From Microvirga lenta (GTDB lineage: Bacteria > Pseudomonadota > Alphaproteobacteria > Rhizobiales > Beijerinckiaceae): 64,000 bases of DNA. Both the position numbers and the translations under genes were made by a program. The DNA is taken from the NCBI RefSeq assembly GCF_020532555.1, contig NZ_JAJBBR010000009.1:62001-126000 (forward strand). Direction: 5' to 3'. The notes beneath the pieces were generated by a model. The model made no database searches and was not told the origin of the DNA. It saw nothing but the letters and a program-made list of their open reading frames with translations. Of the stretch, positions 19,321 through 28,710 are shown piece by piece; the first letter of the stretch is position 1, and the number at the start of each line of letters is the position of its first letter.

Positions 19321-20451
19321 TCAGGCCTGAGATGAGCGCCCCTGACGCAGGCGCCCCACGATTCCGCCGGGGAATGCATAGACGCTGACGATGAACAGCG
19401 CGCCGAGCCACAGCAGCCAGCGGTCCGGGTGGATCAGGTTCGGCAGAACCGGAATTCCGGAAAGGGCCGTGCTTCCCGCCTCCATCAGGACCTGCAGATA
19501 GCTCTGAGCCAGCACGAACAGGGTCGCTCCGATGACCGCGCCGTACATGGTTCCCATGCCGCCGATGACCACCATGAGAAGAATGTCGATCATGATGGAG
19601 AAGGACAGGGTCGTGTCCGGTCCGTTGTAGCGCAGCCAGAGTGCCATCAGGGCGCCGGCGACGGTGGCGGCAAGGGCCGAGATCACGGAGGCGACCGTGC
19701 GGTAGGCAACCACCCGGTAGCCCAGAGCCTCGGCCCGGAACTCGTTCTCGCGGATTGCCTGCAGAACGCGTCCGAAGGGCGAGTTCACGATGCGCAGGAG
19801 AAGCAGGAAGGTCCCGAGCGCGACGAAGAAGAGCAGGTAATAGGCCAGGATGCGACCGTTCACGACGGTGCCGAGAAACGGCTCGGACAGGAGCCGGAAG
19901 GCTGGGCGCAGGGCATGAGGCAGCTGGAACGACAGGCCGTCCTCGCCGCCGGTGATGTCGGAAAGCTGGGAAGCGAGCACCGCGACGGCGGAGGCGACGG
20001 CCAGGGTGATCATCGAGAAGAAAATGGCGCGCACCCGCAGGGAGAGCAGGCCGATGGCAACAGCGAGAACCGCCGACGAACCCAAGGCGGCCGCAAGGCC
20101 GAGCCCGACGGAGGTCCAGGTTGCCCCGAGCCGTTCCAGCGCAATGGCGACGCCGTAGCCGCCGATGCCGAAAAACATCGTGTGGGCGAAGGAGACGATG
20201 CCGGAATAGCCGAGCAGCAGGTCGTAGCTCGCCACCAGCACGATGAAGACGCAGATCTTCGCCGCCGTGCTGATGGGCTGGCTGCCCGAGAACAGGAAGG
20301 GTGTCGCGGCCAGCACGAGCAGGATGGCGAGGAGGATGAAGGACAGAACCTTCGAGCGCGGAAGATCCGAGGACAGGATCGTCTGCAGCGCGCCCTTGCG
20401 AGGCGTCGTTTCGTCGAAGGGCAGGCCTGTCGGGGCGGAGGTCGCGGTCAT
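19321..20451 (-). CDS. Branched-chain amino acid/amide-type ABC permease, LivM-like
   Basis: This 376-residue permease has a short hydrophilic N terminus and about ten membrane segments. LivM motifs are DLLLGYSGIVSFAHTMFFGI, IRENEFRAEALGYRVVAYRT and VVIGGMGTMYGAVIGATLF. ATG 20451 overlaps the upstream livH-like gene (ATGA on the minus strand); the open frame beyond it lies inside livH. It is the last gene of a five-gene unit ordered binding protein, LivG, LivF, LivH, LivM. The transported compound is not certain: branched-chain amino acids, short amides or aromatic acids are all carried by this family. Confidence 0.87.
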   Translation of the reverse strand: MTATSAPTGLPFDETTPRKGALQTILSSDLPRSKVLSFILLAILLVLAATPFLFSGSQPISTAAKICVFIVLVASYDLLLGYSGIVSFAHTMFFGIGGYGVAIALERLGATWTSVGLGLAAALGSSAVLAVAIGLLSLRVRAIFFSMITLAVASAVAVLASQLSDITGGEDGLSFQLPHALRPAFRLLSEPFLGTVVNGRILAYYLLFFVALGTFLLLLRIVNSPFGRVLQAIRENEFRAEALGYRVVAYRTVASVISALAATVAGALMALWLRYNGPDTTLSFSIMIDILLMVVIGGMGTMYGAVIGATLFVLAQSYLQVLMEAGSTALSGIPVLPNLIHPDRWLLWLGALFIVSVYAFPGGIVGRLRQGRSSQA

Positions 20452-21470
20452 CGGCGTGCTACCGGAAAGAGGCCCTGCGGTCGCCAGATCAGGACCAGGG
20501 CCATCACGAGAATGTTGGAAATCAGCGCCAGCTTCGGCGCCAGGAAGCCGACGTAATTCGCCACCAGAGCCACGAGGATGGAGCCGACGAAGCAGCCGCC
20601 GACCGACCCGAGGCCTCCGATGATGATGACGATGAACACCAGGACCATCACCTCCATGCCCATGCCGGCGGTGAGGGTCTGCCGGTAGAAGCCCCACATG
20701 ACCCCGCCGAGGCCGGCGAGGGCGGAGCCCGCCACGAACACGCTGACGAAGAGGCGCCGGATGCGGTAGCCGAGAGCCTCGACCATTTCCGGGTTCTCGA
20801 CGCCGGCGCGGATCAGGAGACCGATCCGCGTGCGGTTGAGGATGAGCTGCATGGCGACGAAGACCGCAAGGCCGACCGCCACCGCGAAGACCCGGTAACG
20901 CTCCATCACGACATCGCCGAGGATGAAGGCGCCGCGCAGGGTTTCGGGCAGCGGGATCGGGATCGGCGACGCGCCCCAGATCGCATGGATCGCCTGCTCC
21001 GCGACGATCAGCCCGCCCATGGTGACCAGGATCTGCTTGAGATGGCTGCCATAGACCGGGCGCACGATCACGCGCTCGAAGACTGCTCCGACAATCCCGG
21101 TCACCGCCATGGCGGCCAGGATGCAGAGCATGAGGAGGGCCAGATTGAGCCAGACCGATTCCGCCTGCGCCCATCCGGCGAGGGGGCCGAGCACGAGAAG
21201 GGTCGCGTAGGCCCCGAGCGAGATGAAGACCCCGTGGCCGAAATTGATGATGTCCATGAGGCCGAACACGAGGGTGAGGCCCGATGCCATGAGAAAGATC
21301 ATCATGCCCATGGCCAGCCCCGCGACGGTCAGTGTCACCCAGGACGACGGCTCGCCGACGAAGGGAAGGGCGGCGAGCGCCAGCGCGGGGACGATGGCCA
21401 GGGGGAGCCAGTCGGTCTTCGTGCGCGGAAGTTCGGCGACGGCTGAAGGATCGGCGGCGAGATCGCTCAT
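20448..21470 (-). CDS. Branched-chain amino acid/amide-type ABC permease, LivH-like
   Basis: This 340-residue membrane protein carries LivH motifs DIINFGHGVFISLGAYATLL, VRPVYGSHLKQILVTMGGL and IIIGGLGSVGGCFVGSILVA. It starts at ATG 21470, overlapping the LivF-like gene, and stops inside the start of the LivM-like gene. Unlike UrtB in this window, it has no long N-terminal soluble domain, which argues against a second urea transporter. It forms the channel with the LivM-like partner. Confidence 0.87.
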   Translation of the reverse strand: MSDLAADPSAVAELPRTKTDWLPLAIVPALALAALPFVGEPSSWVTLTVAGLAMGMMIFLMASGLTLVFGLMDIINFGHGVFISLGAYATLLVLGPLAGWAQAESVWLNLALLMLCILAAMAVTGIVGAVFERVIVRPVYGSHLKQILVTMGGLIVAEQAIHAIWGASPIPIPLPETLRGAFILGDVVMERYRVFAVAVGLAVFVAMQLILNRTRIGLLIRAGVENPEMVEALGYRIRRLFVSVFVAGSALAGLGGVMWGFYRQTLTAGMGMEVMVLVFIVIIIGGLGSVGGCFVGSILVALVANYVGFLAPKLALISNILVMALVLIWRPQGLFPVARR

Positions 21471-22192
21471 TGATGCGCGTCCAGGGAAAGGCCGAGAAGG
21501 CGCTGCTGCAGGTTCGGGTCCGCCACGAGGTCGCTCATGGCGCCGGAATGCACGATGCGGCCGTCGTCCATGACCAGCACGTCGTCGCCGAGGGCCGAGG
21601 CGGCATAGAAGTTCTGTTCGACGAGAAGGATCGTCTCGCCGGCGGCTTTCAGGGCCTTGAAGGCCTCGATCATGCTGCGCACCATCACCGGGGCGAGGCC
21701 CTTGGTCGGCTCGTCGACCAGGAGGAGCCGGCGCGGCTCCGCGATGGCCCTGGCGATGGCGAGCATCTGCTTCTGTCCGCCGGAGAGGTTGCCGGCAGGC
21801 AGGTTCCAGAACCGCTTGAGGGCGGGAAAAAGACCGAGCATCCAATCGAGCCGTGCGCTGTCGACAGGTCCGCTGCGGGCTGCGAGCACGATGTTCTCGC
21901 GGACGGTCAGATCCGTGAAGATCGCCATGGATTCGGGCACATAGGCGATGCCCGCCCGCGCGATGTCGGGGGTGGCGGTCGCGGTGATGTCGCGACCGTC
22001 GAAGCGGATGCACCCCGAGGAGGCCTGCCACAACCCCATGATCGTGCGCAGCGTGGTGGTCTTGCCGGCGCCATTGCGGCCGAGCAGCATCGTCAGGCTG
22101 CCCGCGGGAACGGCGAAATCCACCCCATGAAGAATGTGATAGGGCCCGATATGGGTCTGTACGGCTTCGAGCTGAAGCAGGGGCTCACGCAC
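21467..22192 (-). CDS. ABC ATPase, LivF-like
   Basis: This 241-residue ATPase has Walker A GRNGAGKTTTLR near residue 38, signature LSGGQKQMLAIARAI, Walker B LLLVDEPTKGLAP and H-loop ILLVEQNF. It lacks the TEGIQPSI string of UrtE. It overlaps the LivG-like gene by 8 bp and the LivH-like gene by 4 bp. Cytoplasmic energiser of the importer. Confidence 0.88.
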   Translation of the reverse strand: MREPLLQLEAVQTHIGPYHILHGVDFAVPAGSLTMLLGRNGAGKTTTLRTIMGLWQASSGCIRFDGRDITATATPDIARAGIAYVPESMAIFTDLTVRENIVLAARSGPVDSARLDWMLGLFPALKRFWNLPAGNLSGGQKQMLAIARAIAEPRRLLLVDEPTKGLAPVMVRSMIEAFKALKAAGETILLVEQNFYAASALGDDVLVMDDGRIVHSGAMSDLVADPNLQQRLLGLSLDAHQ

Positions 22193-22955
22193 GCGTCGCC
22201 TCCAGTCCGAGATAGGCTTCCTGCACCACGGGGGAGGCGATCACCTCGGCGGGGTCGCCGTCGGCGACAAGGCTACCGTTGTGCAGCACCACGATGCGAT
22301 CGGCGAGCGAGCGCACCACGTCCATCTTGTGCTCGACGAGGAGAACCGTGGCATCGCCGCGCCGCTTGATGTCCTGGATGAGTTCGAGCACTGTCGGCAC
22401 CTCGTCCACGCTCATGCCAGCGGTCGGCTCGTCGAACATGAAGACCTTCGGCTCCATGGCGATGAGCAGAGCCACTTCCAGCTTGCGCTGGTCGCCGTGC
22501 GAGAGGGCCTTGGGCGCCACGTGGCGCTTGTCCGACAGGCGCACGCGCTCGAGCACGGCTTCCGCCTTTTCGATGAGGTCGCGGCGGTCGTTCCAGATCT
22601 TGAACAGGGACCAGCCCGCATCCGCCCGGCTTTGAACCGCGAGACGGACGTTTTCGAGAGCCGTCAGCTGCGGGAAGAGGTTCGTGAGCTGGAAGGCCCG
22701 TCCGAGACCGCGCCTGGTCCGGGCCGAAGGGGACAGGGTGGTGATGTCCTGGCCGCTGACGAGAACCTGCCCCGCGGACGCGCGAAGCTGGCCCGAGACG
22801 AGATTGAAATAGGTGGTCTTGCCAGCGCCGTTGGGCCCGACGATGGCCGTCAGCGTGCCGGGCGTGAACCGGCACGAGACGTCGTTCACGGCGACATGGC
22901 CGCCGAAACGAATGGTAAGCCCGCGCGTTTCCAGCGCGGGCGTTGTCGTCGACAT
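22185..22955 (-). CDS. ABC ATPase, LivG-like
   Basis: This 256-residue ATPase has Walker A GPNGAGKTTYFNL, a divergent signature LSHGDQRKLEVALLI, Walker B MFDEPTAGMSVDE and H-loop VLLVEHKMDVV. ATG 22955 gives a compact N terminus (MSTTTPALETRGLTIRFGG). The frame runs 34 codons further upstream, but those overlap the binding-protein gene and look non-coding. Thirteen bases separate it from the binding-protein stop. It pairs with the LivF-like subunit. Confidence 0.88.
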   Translation of the reverse strand: MSTTTPALETRGLTIRFGGHVAVNDVSCRFTPGTLTAIVGPNGAGKTTYFNLVSGQLRASAGQVLVSGQDITTLSPSARTRRGLGRAFQLTNLFPQLTALENVRLAVQSRADAGWSLFKIWNDRRDLIEKAEAVLERVRLSDKRHVAPKALSHGDQRKLEVALLIAMEPKVFMFDEPTAGMSVDEVPTVLELIQDIKRRGDATVLLVEHKMDVVRSLADRIVVLHNGSLVADGDPAEVIASPVVQEAYLGLEATRA

Positions 22956-22968
22956 TTGCACGGTCGGA

Positions 22969-24159
22969 TCAGCGCTTGTTCCGGACCGGGATGGGCATCT
23001 GGTCGGCCGGAATGGTGTTGACGAGATCGAGCAGGTCGTTCGCGTCCTTGCCGTCACCCTTGACCTTGAAGTGGTACATGGGCTGCAGGGCCTGATGGTC
23101 TTCCTTGCGGAAGGTCATGGTGCCCTTGGGCGTCTCGAAGCTCATGCCCTCCATGGCGGCGATCAGCTTCTCGGTATCCGTGCCGCCTGCCTTCTCGATG
23201 GCGGTCAGGGCGGCGGAAGCCGCGGCGAACCCGCCGGCGGTGAAGAAGTCGGGCGGCGAGCCGTAGCGCTTCTGGTGCTCGGCCACGAGCCAGTCGTTCA
23301 TCGGGTTCTTGGGGAAGGCATGGTAGTAGTAGATCGCACCTTCCATGCCGGGGTAGTTCTTGTAGATCTGCATCGCCGGCAGAATGTTGCCGCCCGGGGC
23401 GATTTCGATGCCGAAGCGCTCCGGCTTCAGATCGGCGATCTTGGGCAGGGGGTGCTGGCCGGCCCAGATGATGTTGATGATCTTCTTGCCCGGCTTGTCC
23501 TTCAGAGCGTCGAAGATGCGCTGGGCCGAGGCGGTGAAGTCGGTGGCGTTCTGCGGGGTGTATTCCTCGAACACGACCTTCGCGTTCGGGCGGATCTTGG
23601 CGAGCGCGTCCTTGAGAGCGGCAACGCCGTCCCGGCCGAAGGCATAGTCCTGGGCGAGCGTGGCGATGGAAACCTCACCCTCCGACGGAATGGCGGCGGC
23701 GGCGCCGTAGGCGTCCTGGGTCGAGTTGCGGGAGGTGCGGAAGATGTAGCGGTTCCACTTGTCGCCGGTGATCGCATCCGCCACGGCGGGCTCCACGATC
23801 AGGACCTTCTCGTTCTCCTCCGCGACGGGCAGCATGGCGAGCGCGGCCGCCGAGGAGGTGGTGCCGACGGCGAGGTCCACGTTGTCGTCGTTATAGGCCT
23901 GTTCCAGCAAGGTCTTCGCAAGATCGGCCTTGAGCTGGTCGTCCTTCACGATGACGTCGATCTTGCGACCGTTCACCATCATCGTGCCCTTGGTGAGGTA
24001 TTCCAGCCCCATCATGAAGCCGGCCTCGGTCTGCTTTGCGTAGGCCTCGAGCGGCCCGGTCTTGCCCGCGATCAGGGCGATCTTGATATCCTGGGCAAAG
24101 GCGGTCGAGGTGAGGAAAAGCGCTGCCGTAGCGGCAGCGAGCGTGAACTTCAGGCGCAT
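22969..24159 (-). CDS. Periplasmic binding protein of Liv-like ABC importer
   Basis: This 396-residue Leu/Ile/Val-BP-type (Peripla_BP_6) protein is preceded by GGGGAG. Signal peptide residues 1-22 end STAFA. The mature start DIKIALIAGKTGPLEAYAKQ is typical of the family. Further segments are AVGTTSSAAALAMLPVAEEN and FFTAGGFAAASAALTAIEKA. ATG 24159 is chosen over an in-frame ATG four codons upstream because of the ribosome site. It is first in the operon, so its promoter should lie in 24160-24244. Ligand is not predictable from sequence alone. Confidence 0.87.
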   Translation of the reverse strand: MRLKFTLAAATAALFLTSTAFAQDIKIALIAGKTGPLEAYAKQTEAGFMMGLEYLTKGTMMVNGRKIDVIVKDDQLKADLAKTLLEQAYNDDNVDLAVGTTSSAAALAMLPVAEENEKVLIVEPAVADAITGDKWNRYIFRTSRNSTQDAYGAAAAIPSEGEVSIATLAQDYAFGRDGVAALKDALAKIRPNAKVVFEEYTPQNATDFTASAQRIFDALKDKPGKKIINIIWAGQHPLPKIADLKPERFGIEIAPGGNILPAMQIYKNYPGMEGAIYYYHAFPKNPMNDWLVAEHQKRYGSPPDFFTAGGFAAASAALTAIEKAGGTDTEKLIAAMEGMSFETPKGTMTFRKEDHQALQPMYHFKVKGDGKDANDLLDLVNTIPADQMPIPVRNKR

Positions 24160-24244
24160 CGGACTCCCCAATTTTTATAACATCATTCACGCTTCCGCCC
24201 GAGCGCGTGTCAAGGACGACTCTTGGACCATCTGTGGAGGGAAA

Positions 24245-25162
24245 CTACGCCTCCGGCAGGATCGGCCGATTGATGTCCTTCTCCCGCCGGGCGGCTTCCC
24301 TTTCCAGGATCAGGAGGGCAAGACCTGCCGCGCAGATCACGCCAGCCCCTACCAGCGTCCACACCTGAACGACGTCTCCGAAAAAGATGTAGCCGAGCAC
24401 GATGGCCCAGACGATCAGCGTGTACTGATAGGGCGCAACGATGGAGGCCGGTGCGATCTTGAGCGAACGGTTGACGCAGGCATGGCCCCCCATGGACACG
24501 ATGCCGAGCAGGAACAGGGCGGCGAGATCCAGCGGTCCGGGCGTCACCCAGGCGAAGGGGGCTGCCACGATGCCGAAGATCAGGGCGCCGAGGACCTGCC
24601 CGAGGACCAGCGTTGCGTCGGGCGTTTCCCGCAGCTTCCGCGTCGTGATCATGAGAAGCGCGTAGAAAATGCTCCCCGACAGGGCGATCAGGGCGGGCAG
24701 GCTCAGGGTTGCGGGTGAGGGGCGCAGGGCGATCAGGACGCCGACGAAGCCGACGCCGATGGCGGCGATCCGCTGCGCGTCCAGCTTCTCGCCCAGCCAG
24801 AAGACGGCGAAGGCGGCCACGTAGATCGGCCCGGCGAGGTAATAGGTCATCACATCCGCCAGGGGCAGATAGGTCACGGCCCAATAGAAGCAGGCGACTT
24901 CGAGGGTCGAGAGCGTGATCCGCAGGACGTGAAGGCCGGGCTGGGGCGGAATGGCGAGCGGCACCCTCTGCCTGCGCATGAGGGGCAGGAGAACCGCCAG
25001 GGCCGCCACGCTGCGCAGGAGCAGGATCTGTCCGACCGAGTAGGTGGAGACGAGCCATTTCCCCATCACGTCGTTCATGGCGAACAGGAAGACGCCGAGG
25101 AGCATCAAGGCGATGCCGATGGGGACGCCCGAGCGGATCGTGGATGAGGAGGGGAGGGACAT
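24245..25162 (-). CDS. EamA-family (DMT) transporter 1
   Basis: This 305-residue protein has ten hydrophobic helices arranged as two EamA repeats: first GVFLFAMNDVMGKWLVSTYS, second beginning near VLGQVLGALIFGIVAAPFAW. These proteins usually export metabolites such as amino acids, but the substrate cannot be told. ATG 25162 is taken as the start; the long upstream open frame is arginine-rich and lies over the next intergenic region and gene, so it is not coding. It is co-directional with the SMP-30 gene but 95 bp away. Confidence 0.83.
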   Translation of the reverse strand: MSLPSSSTIRSGVPIGIALMLLGVFLFAMNDVMGKWLVSTYSVGQILLLRSVAALAVLLPLMRRQRVPLAIPPQPGLHVLRITLSTLEVACFYWAVTYLPLADVMTYYLAGPIYVAAFAVFWLGEKLDAQRIAAIGVGFVGVLIALRPSPATLSLPALIALSGSIFYALLMITTRKLRETPDATLVLGQVLGALIFGIVAAPFAWVTPGPLDLAALFLLGIVSMGGHACVNRSLKIAPASIVAPYQYTLIVWAIVLGYIFFGDVVQVWTLVGAGVICAAGLALLILEREAARREKDINRPILPEA

Positions 25163-25257
25163 GGACAATCCGGAAACGACGCGTCGAGCGCGGAACATCC
25201 ATGGTTGATCCGCCGCAAATTGACAAGCGCCGACGAAAAACGGCGCTTGTCGCGCGA

Positions 25258-26172
25258 TTAGAAGGTCTTGGCGCCGTTCACGGGCAGCATGATCGCGTAG
25301 AGCGACGTGGTGGCGCAGATGTAAAGCCGATTGCGCTTGAGGCCGCCGAACACCACGTTCGCGACGGTTTCGGGCACGAGGATTTTGCCGATCAGGGTCC
25401 CGTCCCTGTCGTAGCAATGGACCCCATCGCCCGCGCTGGCCCAGATTCGCCCCGCATCGTCGAGGCGGAACCCGTCGAAAAGGCCGTTCGTGCAGATGGC
25501 GAAGACGTCGCCGCCCCTCAGGCGCCCGCCTTCGCTCACATCGAAAACCCGGATATGGCGTGGACCGTCCGCCGCATGGGTCGCGCCCGTATCGGCAACA
25601 TAGAGGCGGCTCTCGTCCGGCGAGAATGCCAACCCGTTCGGTCGCACGAAGTCGTCGGCGACCACGGTGACGTCGCCGCTCTGCGGATCGATGCGGTAGA
25701 CGTGGCAGGCGCCGATCTCGCTCTCGGCCTTGTGCCCCTCGTAGTCGGAATCGATCCCATAGGCCGGATCGGTGAACCAGATCGAGCCGTCCGACTTCAC
25801 CACCACGTCGTTCGGGCTGTTGAGGCGGCGCCCCTGATAATGGCTGGCGAGCACCGTGATCGAGCCGTCATGCTCGGTGCGGGTCACCCGGCGGGTGCCG
25901 TGCTCGCACGTGACGAGGCGGCCCTGCCGGTCGACCGTGTTGCCGTTGGAGTAGCCCGACGGTGCGCGGAAGATGCCGACCGCGTCCGAGGTCTCGTCGT
26001 AGCGCATCATCCGGTCGTTGGGCACGTCGCTCCAGACCAGGTAGCGCCCTGCCGGAAAATAGGCGGGCCCTTCCGCCCAGCGGCACCCCTCCGCCAGCTT
26101 TTCGAGCCGTGCGGTCGGGATGACGAGAGGGCGGAAACGCTCGTCCAGGATAACGGCGACGTCCCTGATCAT
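25258..26172 (-). CDS. SMP-30/gluconolactonase-family protein
   Basis: This 304-residue soluble beta-propeller has family motifs EGPAYFPAGRYLVWSDVPND (metal-binding Glu), GNTVDRQGRLVTCEHGTRRV, SPNDVVVKSDGSIWFTDP, RPNGLAFSPDESRLYVAD and DGFRLDDAGRIWAS. All metal ligands expected of the family (Glu, Asn, Asp) appear present. It has no signal peptide, so it is cytoplasmic. Likely activity is hydrolysis of a sugar or other lactone. It ends the short unit begun by the UspA gene twelve bases upstream. Confidence 0.85.
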   Translation of the reverse strand: MIRDVAVILDERFRPLVIPTARLEKLAEGCRWAEGPAYFPAGRYLVWSDVPNDRMMRYDETSDAVGIFRAPSGYSNGNTVDRQGRLVTCEHGTRRVTRTEHDGSITVLASHYQGRRLNSPNDVVVKSDGSIWFTDPAYGIDSDYEGHKAESEIGACHVYRIDPQSGDVTVVADDFVRPNGLAFSPDESRLYVADTGATHAADGPRHIRVFDVSEGGRLRGGDVFAICTNGLFDGFRLDDAGRIWASAGDGVHCYDRDGTLIGKILVPETVANVVFGGLKRNRLYICATTSLYAIMLPVNGAKTF

Positions 26173-26184
26173 CGCAGGCCCCGG

Positions 26185-27021
26185 TCAGTGCGCCATCAGG
26201 ACCGGAATGGTCGTGTTGTTGAGGATGTGGCTGGTCGCGCCGCCGAAGAACATCTGCCGCAGGCGGCTTTGGGTATAGGCGCCCTTCACCAGCAGGTCGC
26301 AGCCGAGAGAAGTCGCTTCCGAGAGGATCGTCTCGCCGGGCTTGTTGTTCGGATCGGGGGCGGTCATGGCTTCCGTCTGAAGGCCGCGCATTCGCAGGGA
26401 GCGCACCAGTTCGGCCGCGGAGGGGCCGGGAACCCCCCAATCCTCGAGTTCGAGGACGACGATGCGGCGGGCTTTCTCCAGGAGCGGCATCGACCCGAGC
26501 ACGGCGCGGGCCGTTTCGGTGCTCCGGTTCCATGCGATCACGACCGTTTCGCCAAGGGTTTGCGGAACGGTCGGAGGCGCGATGAGCACGGGATGTCCCG
26601 TCTCGAACAGGGCGGCCTCGACGGTCGAAAGGCGCGTCTGGCCGTTCGAGCCGTCGGGGCGGCCGACGACGGTGACGTCGAAGACCCGGCCATAGGCGCC
26701 GAGGAAGGCGTCTTCCATCAGGCCGTCCTGCCGCCAGGAAAAGCCGAGGCCGGCCAGGCCCGCCGCCGCACGCTGAACCTGCTTCCTCACCATGAAGGCT
26801 TCGAAGCGCTCGCGGCACGCCCGCGCCATTTCGAGGCGGTTCTCCGGAGTGATGGGCGAGGGCACGCCGATCGCGATGTCGACCGGCAGCACGACGGGAT
26901 AGTCGGGCGTGATGGCAAGCCCTTCGATGTAGCTGTCGAACAACCGGCCCATGAGAAGGGCGGTTTCCAGGATCGGCTCGACCACGCCGTGGTCTTCAAT
27001 GGGAACGAGAATGCTTTTCAT
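26185..27021 (-). CDS. Universal stress protein, tandem UspA domains
   Basis: This 278-residue protein contains two UspA-like halves. The first starts MKSILVPIEDHGVVEPILET. The second starts ETVVIAWNRSTETARAVLGS near residue 155 and ends with the ATP-type loop KGAYTQSRLRQMFFGGATSH. The first half lacks a clear nucleotide loop. This layout matches UspE/TeaD-like tandem proteins. It has a cytoplasmic stress role; the ligand is unknown. It is immediately upstream of the SMP-30 gene on the same strand. Confidence 0.85.
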   Translation of the reverse strand: MKSILVPIEDHGVVEPILETALLMGRLFDSYIEGLAITPDYPVVLPVDIAIGVPSPITPENRLEMARACRERFEAFMVRKQVQRAAAGLAGLGFSWRQDGLMEDAFLGAYGRVFDVTVVGRPDGSNGQTRLSTVEAALFETGHPVLIAPPTVPQTLGETVVIAWNRSTETARAVLGSMPLLEKARRIVVLELEDWGVPGPSAAELVRSLRMRGLQTEAMTAPDPNNKPGETILSEATSLGCDLLVKGAYTQSRLRQMFFGGATSHILNNTTIPVLMAH

Positions 27022-27106
27022 GCGAGTATTGTCGCGCTCAATCCACCCGTCGGCAAGCCCATACGGCCAAGGTTGTGGATTGGGTCTCGGGGTTCGCGGA
27101 AGCGGG

Positions 27107-27931
27107 TCAGGTGACCGTGAAGTCGCTGGGATTCCATGAAACCGTTGGATATTGCGGATTCATGCCTTCGAGAGTGGCCTTCACGATAGTGGCGATGGCG
27201 GCGTTGCGCACCCATTTCCGGTCTGCCGGGACCACGTGCCAAGGCGCCCAGGGCGTCGAGCACCGGTTGAGCATCGTCTCGTAGGCATCCTGGAAGTCGT
27301 CCCAGTGTTCCCGGTCGTCGAGATCGCCCGGGCTGAACTTCCAGTGCTTCTTCGGGTTGTCGAGGCGCTCCTGCAGCCGTTCCGCCTGCTCCTTCTTGGA
27401 AATGTGGAGCATGAATTTGAGGATGACGGTGCCGTTTTCGACCAGCATCTTCTCGAAATTGTTGATCTGGTCGTAGCGCTGTTCGATCGTTTCCTTCGGG
27501 GCAAAGCCCCGCACCCTCGCGATCAGCACTTCCTCGTAATGCGAGCGGTTGAAGATGCCGATGGTGCCGCGCCTCGGAACGGCCGCGTGGACGCGCCAGA
27601 GGTAATCGTGCGCCCGCTCGATCTCCGACGGCGGCCTGAAGGCCGTGACGGAAACACCGAGAGGCCCCGTCGCATTGAAGACGCCGCGAATGGTGCCGTC
27701 CTTGCCCGACGTGTCCGTTCCCTGGAGAACGACGAGGAGCGCACGCTGCCCCTCCGCGTAGAGACGATCCTGGAGCGCGTCGATCTCCCGCGCCAGCATC
27801 TCCGTTGCGGCCTTCGTCTCCTTGTCGTCTCCGAACCCGCACTTGTCGCGAGGGTCCCGCTGTTTCAGATCGACAGGCGTGCCGGGCTTCACCAGAAGCT
27901 TCTCGATCAGTTCCTGCGGTTGGTCCAGCAT
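27107..27931 (-). CDS. ppk2: Polyphosphate kinase 2 family protein
   Basis: This 274-residue PPK2 has the Walker A-like LQGTDTSGKDGTIRGVFNAT, the catalytic segment GIFNRSHYEEVLIARV and the lid region DRKWVRNAAIATIV. It transfers phosphate between polyphosphate and nucleotides; one-domain PPK2 enzymes mostly use polyP to phosphorylate ADP, GDP or AMP. ATG 27931 gives the usual PPK2 N terminus; a start at 28066 would add 45 arginine-rich residues overlapping the divergent promoter. It is divergent from the GST gene (139 bp). Confidence 0.88.
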   Translation of the reverse strand: MLDQPQELIEKLLVKPGTPVDLKQRDPRDKCGFGDDKETKAATEMLAREIDALQDRLYAEGQRALLVVLQGTDTSGKDGTIRGVFNATGPLGVSVTAFRPPSEIERAHDYLWRVHAAVPRRGTIGIFNRSHYEEVLIARVRGFAPKETIEQRYDQINNFEKMLVENGTVILKFMLHISKKEQAERLQERLDNPKKHWKFSPGDLDDREHWDDFQDAYETMLNRCSTPWAPWHVVPADRKWVRNAAIATIVKATLEGMNPQYPTVSWNPSDFTVT

Positions 27932-28070
27932 TCCTGCCCTCCTGACGTGCGACAAGACGATAGAGCGGGGCGATGCGAAAGGAAGGTCTGGATGGCGCCC
28001 GGACCCATCTTTACTCGTCGTCCGCCCAACCTTACCAAGAAACATCGCCACGAGACCGGAAGGCAAAGGA

Positions 28071-28706
28071 ATGCTCGCTCTCTATTATTTCCCCGGCAAT
28101 GCCAGCCTGCTGCCGCACATGATGCTGCGGGAAATCGGAGCGCCTTTCGAGCTTCGTCTCGTGGACAGGGCGCAGAACGCCCAGAAGAGTCCGGATTATC
28201 TCAAGCTCAATCCCAACGGCCGCATCCCCGTTCTCGTCGACGGCGATCTCGTCCTGTTCGAAACGGCGGCGGTCGCGCTCCACCTCGTCGACAAGTTTCC
28301 GGAAGCCGGTCTCGCTCCCGCTGTCGGCACGGCCGAGAGGGGGGAGTTCTACAAGTGGATGGTCCATCTCACCAATACGCCCCAGGCCGAATACCGGGCC
28401 TGGTTCTACCCGCATGAGCATGTGAGCGACGAGGCGGCGGCGGCGAGCGTGAAGCAGGCCGCGGAGCAACGCCTCAACCGCATGTTCGACGTGATTTCCG
28501 ATCAGATCGGGGACAGGCAGTGGCTGTTGGGGGATCGGTTCTCCGCAGCCGATCTCTTCCTCCTGATGCTCATCCGCTGGGGGCGGGGAATGCCGCGCCC
28601 GCCGCGTTCGATCCCGAACCTCAAGGCTTTCGCCGATCGGGTGCTGGCACGCCCCGCAGTGCAGGAGGCGTTCAAGGTCGAAGGCATTCAGGAGCCTTTG
28701 ATCTGA
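28071..28706 (+). CDS. Glutathione S-transferase family protein
   Basis: This 211-residue protein has an N-terminal thioredoxin fold (MLALYYFPGNASLLPHMMLR, then NPNGRIPVLVDGDLVLFET with the cis-Pro and the Glu-Thr glutathione contacts). The C-terminal helical domain contains WLLGDRFSAADLFLLMLIRW. AAAGGA lies just before ATG 28071; upstream in-frame codons overlap ppk2 antisense and are not used. The stop lies four bases from the convergent ligD-like gene. Substrate class is not determined. Confidence 0.87.
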   Translation: MLALYYFPGNASLLPHMMLREIGAPFELRLVDRAQNAQKSPDYLKLNPNGRIPVLVDGDLVLFETAAVALHLVDKFPEAGLAPAVGTAERGEFYKWMVHLTNTPQAEYRAWFYPHEHVSDEAAAASVKQAAEQRLNRMFDVISDQIGDRQWLLGDRFSAADLFLLMLIRWGRGMPRPPRSIPNLKAFADRVLARPAVQEAFKVEGIQEPLI

Positions 28707-28710
28707 CGCA

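Noticed and set aside
20448..24159. A second urea (Urt) transporter
   Set aside because: The LivH-like permease lacks the UrtB N-terminal domain, the LivF-like ATPase lacks the UrtE TEGIQPSI string, and no urease genes adjoin.
25144..27114. 656-codon plus-strand frame opposite the SMP-30 and UspA genes
   Set aside because: It runs through two well-supported genes and an intergenic region with no recognisable motif; His/Arg/Gly-rich shadow.
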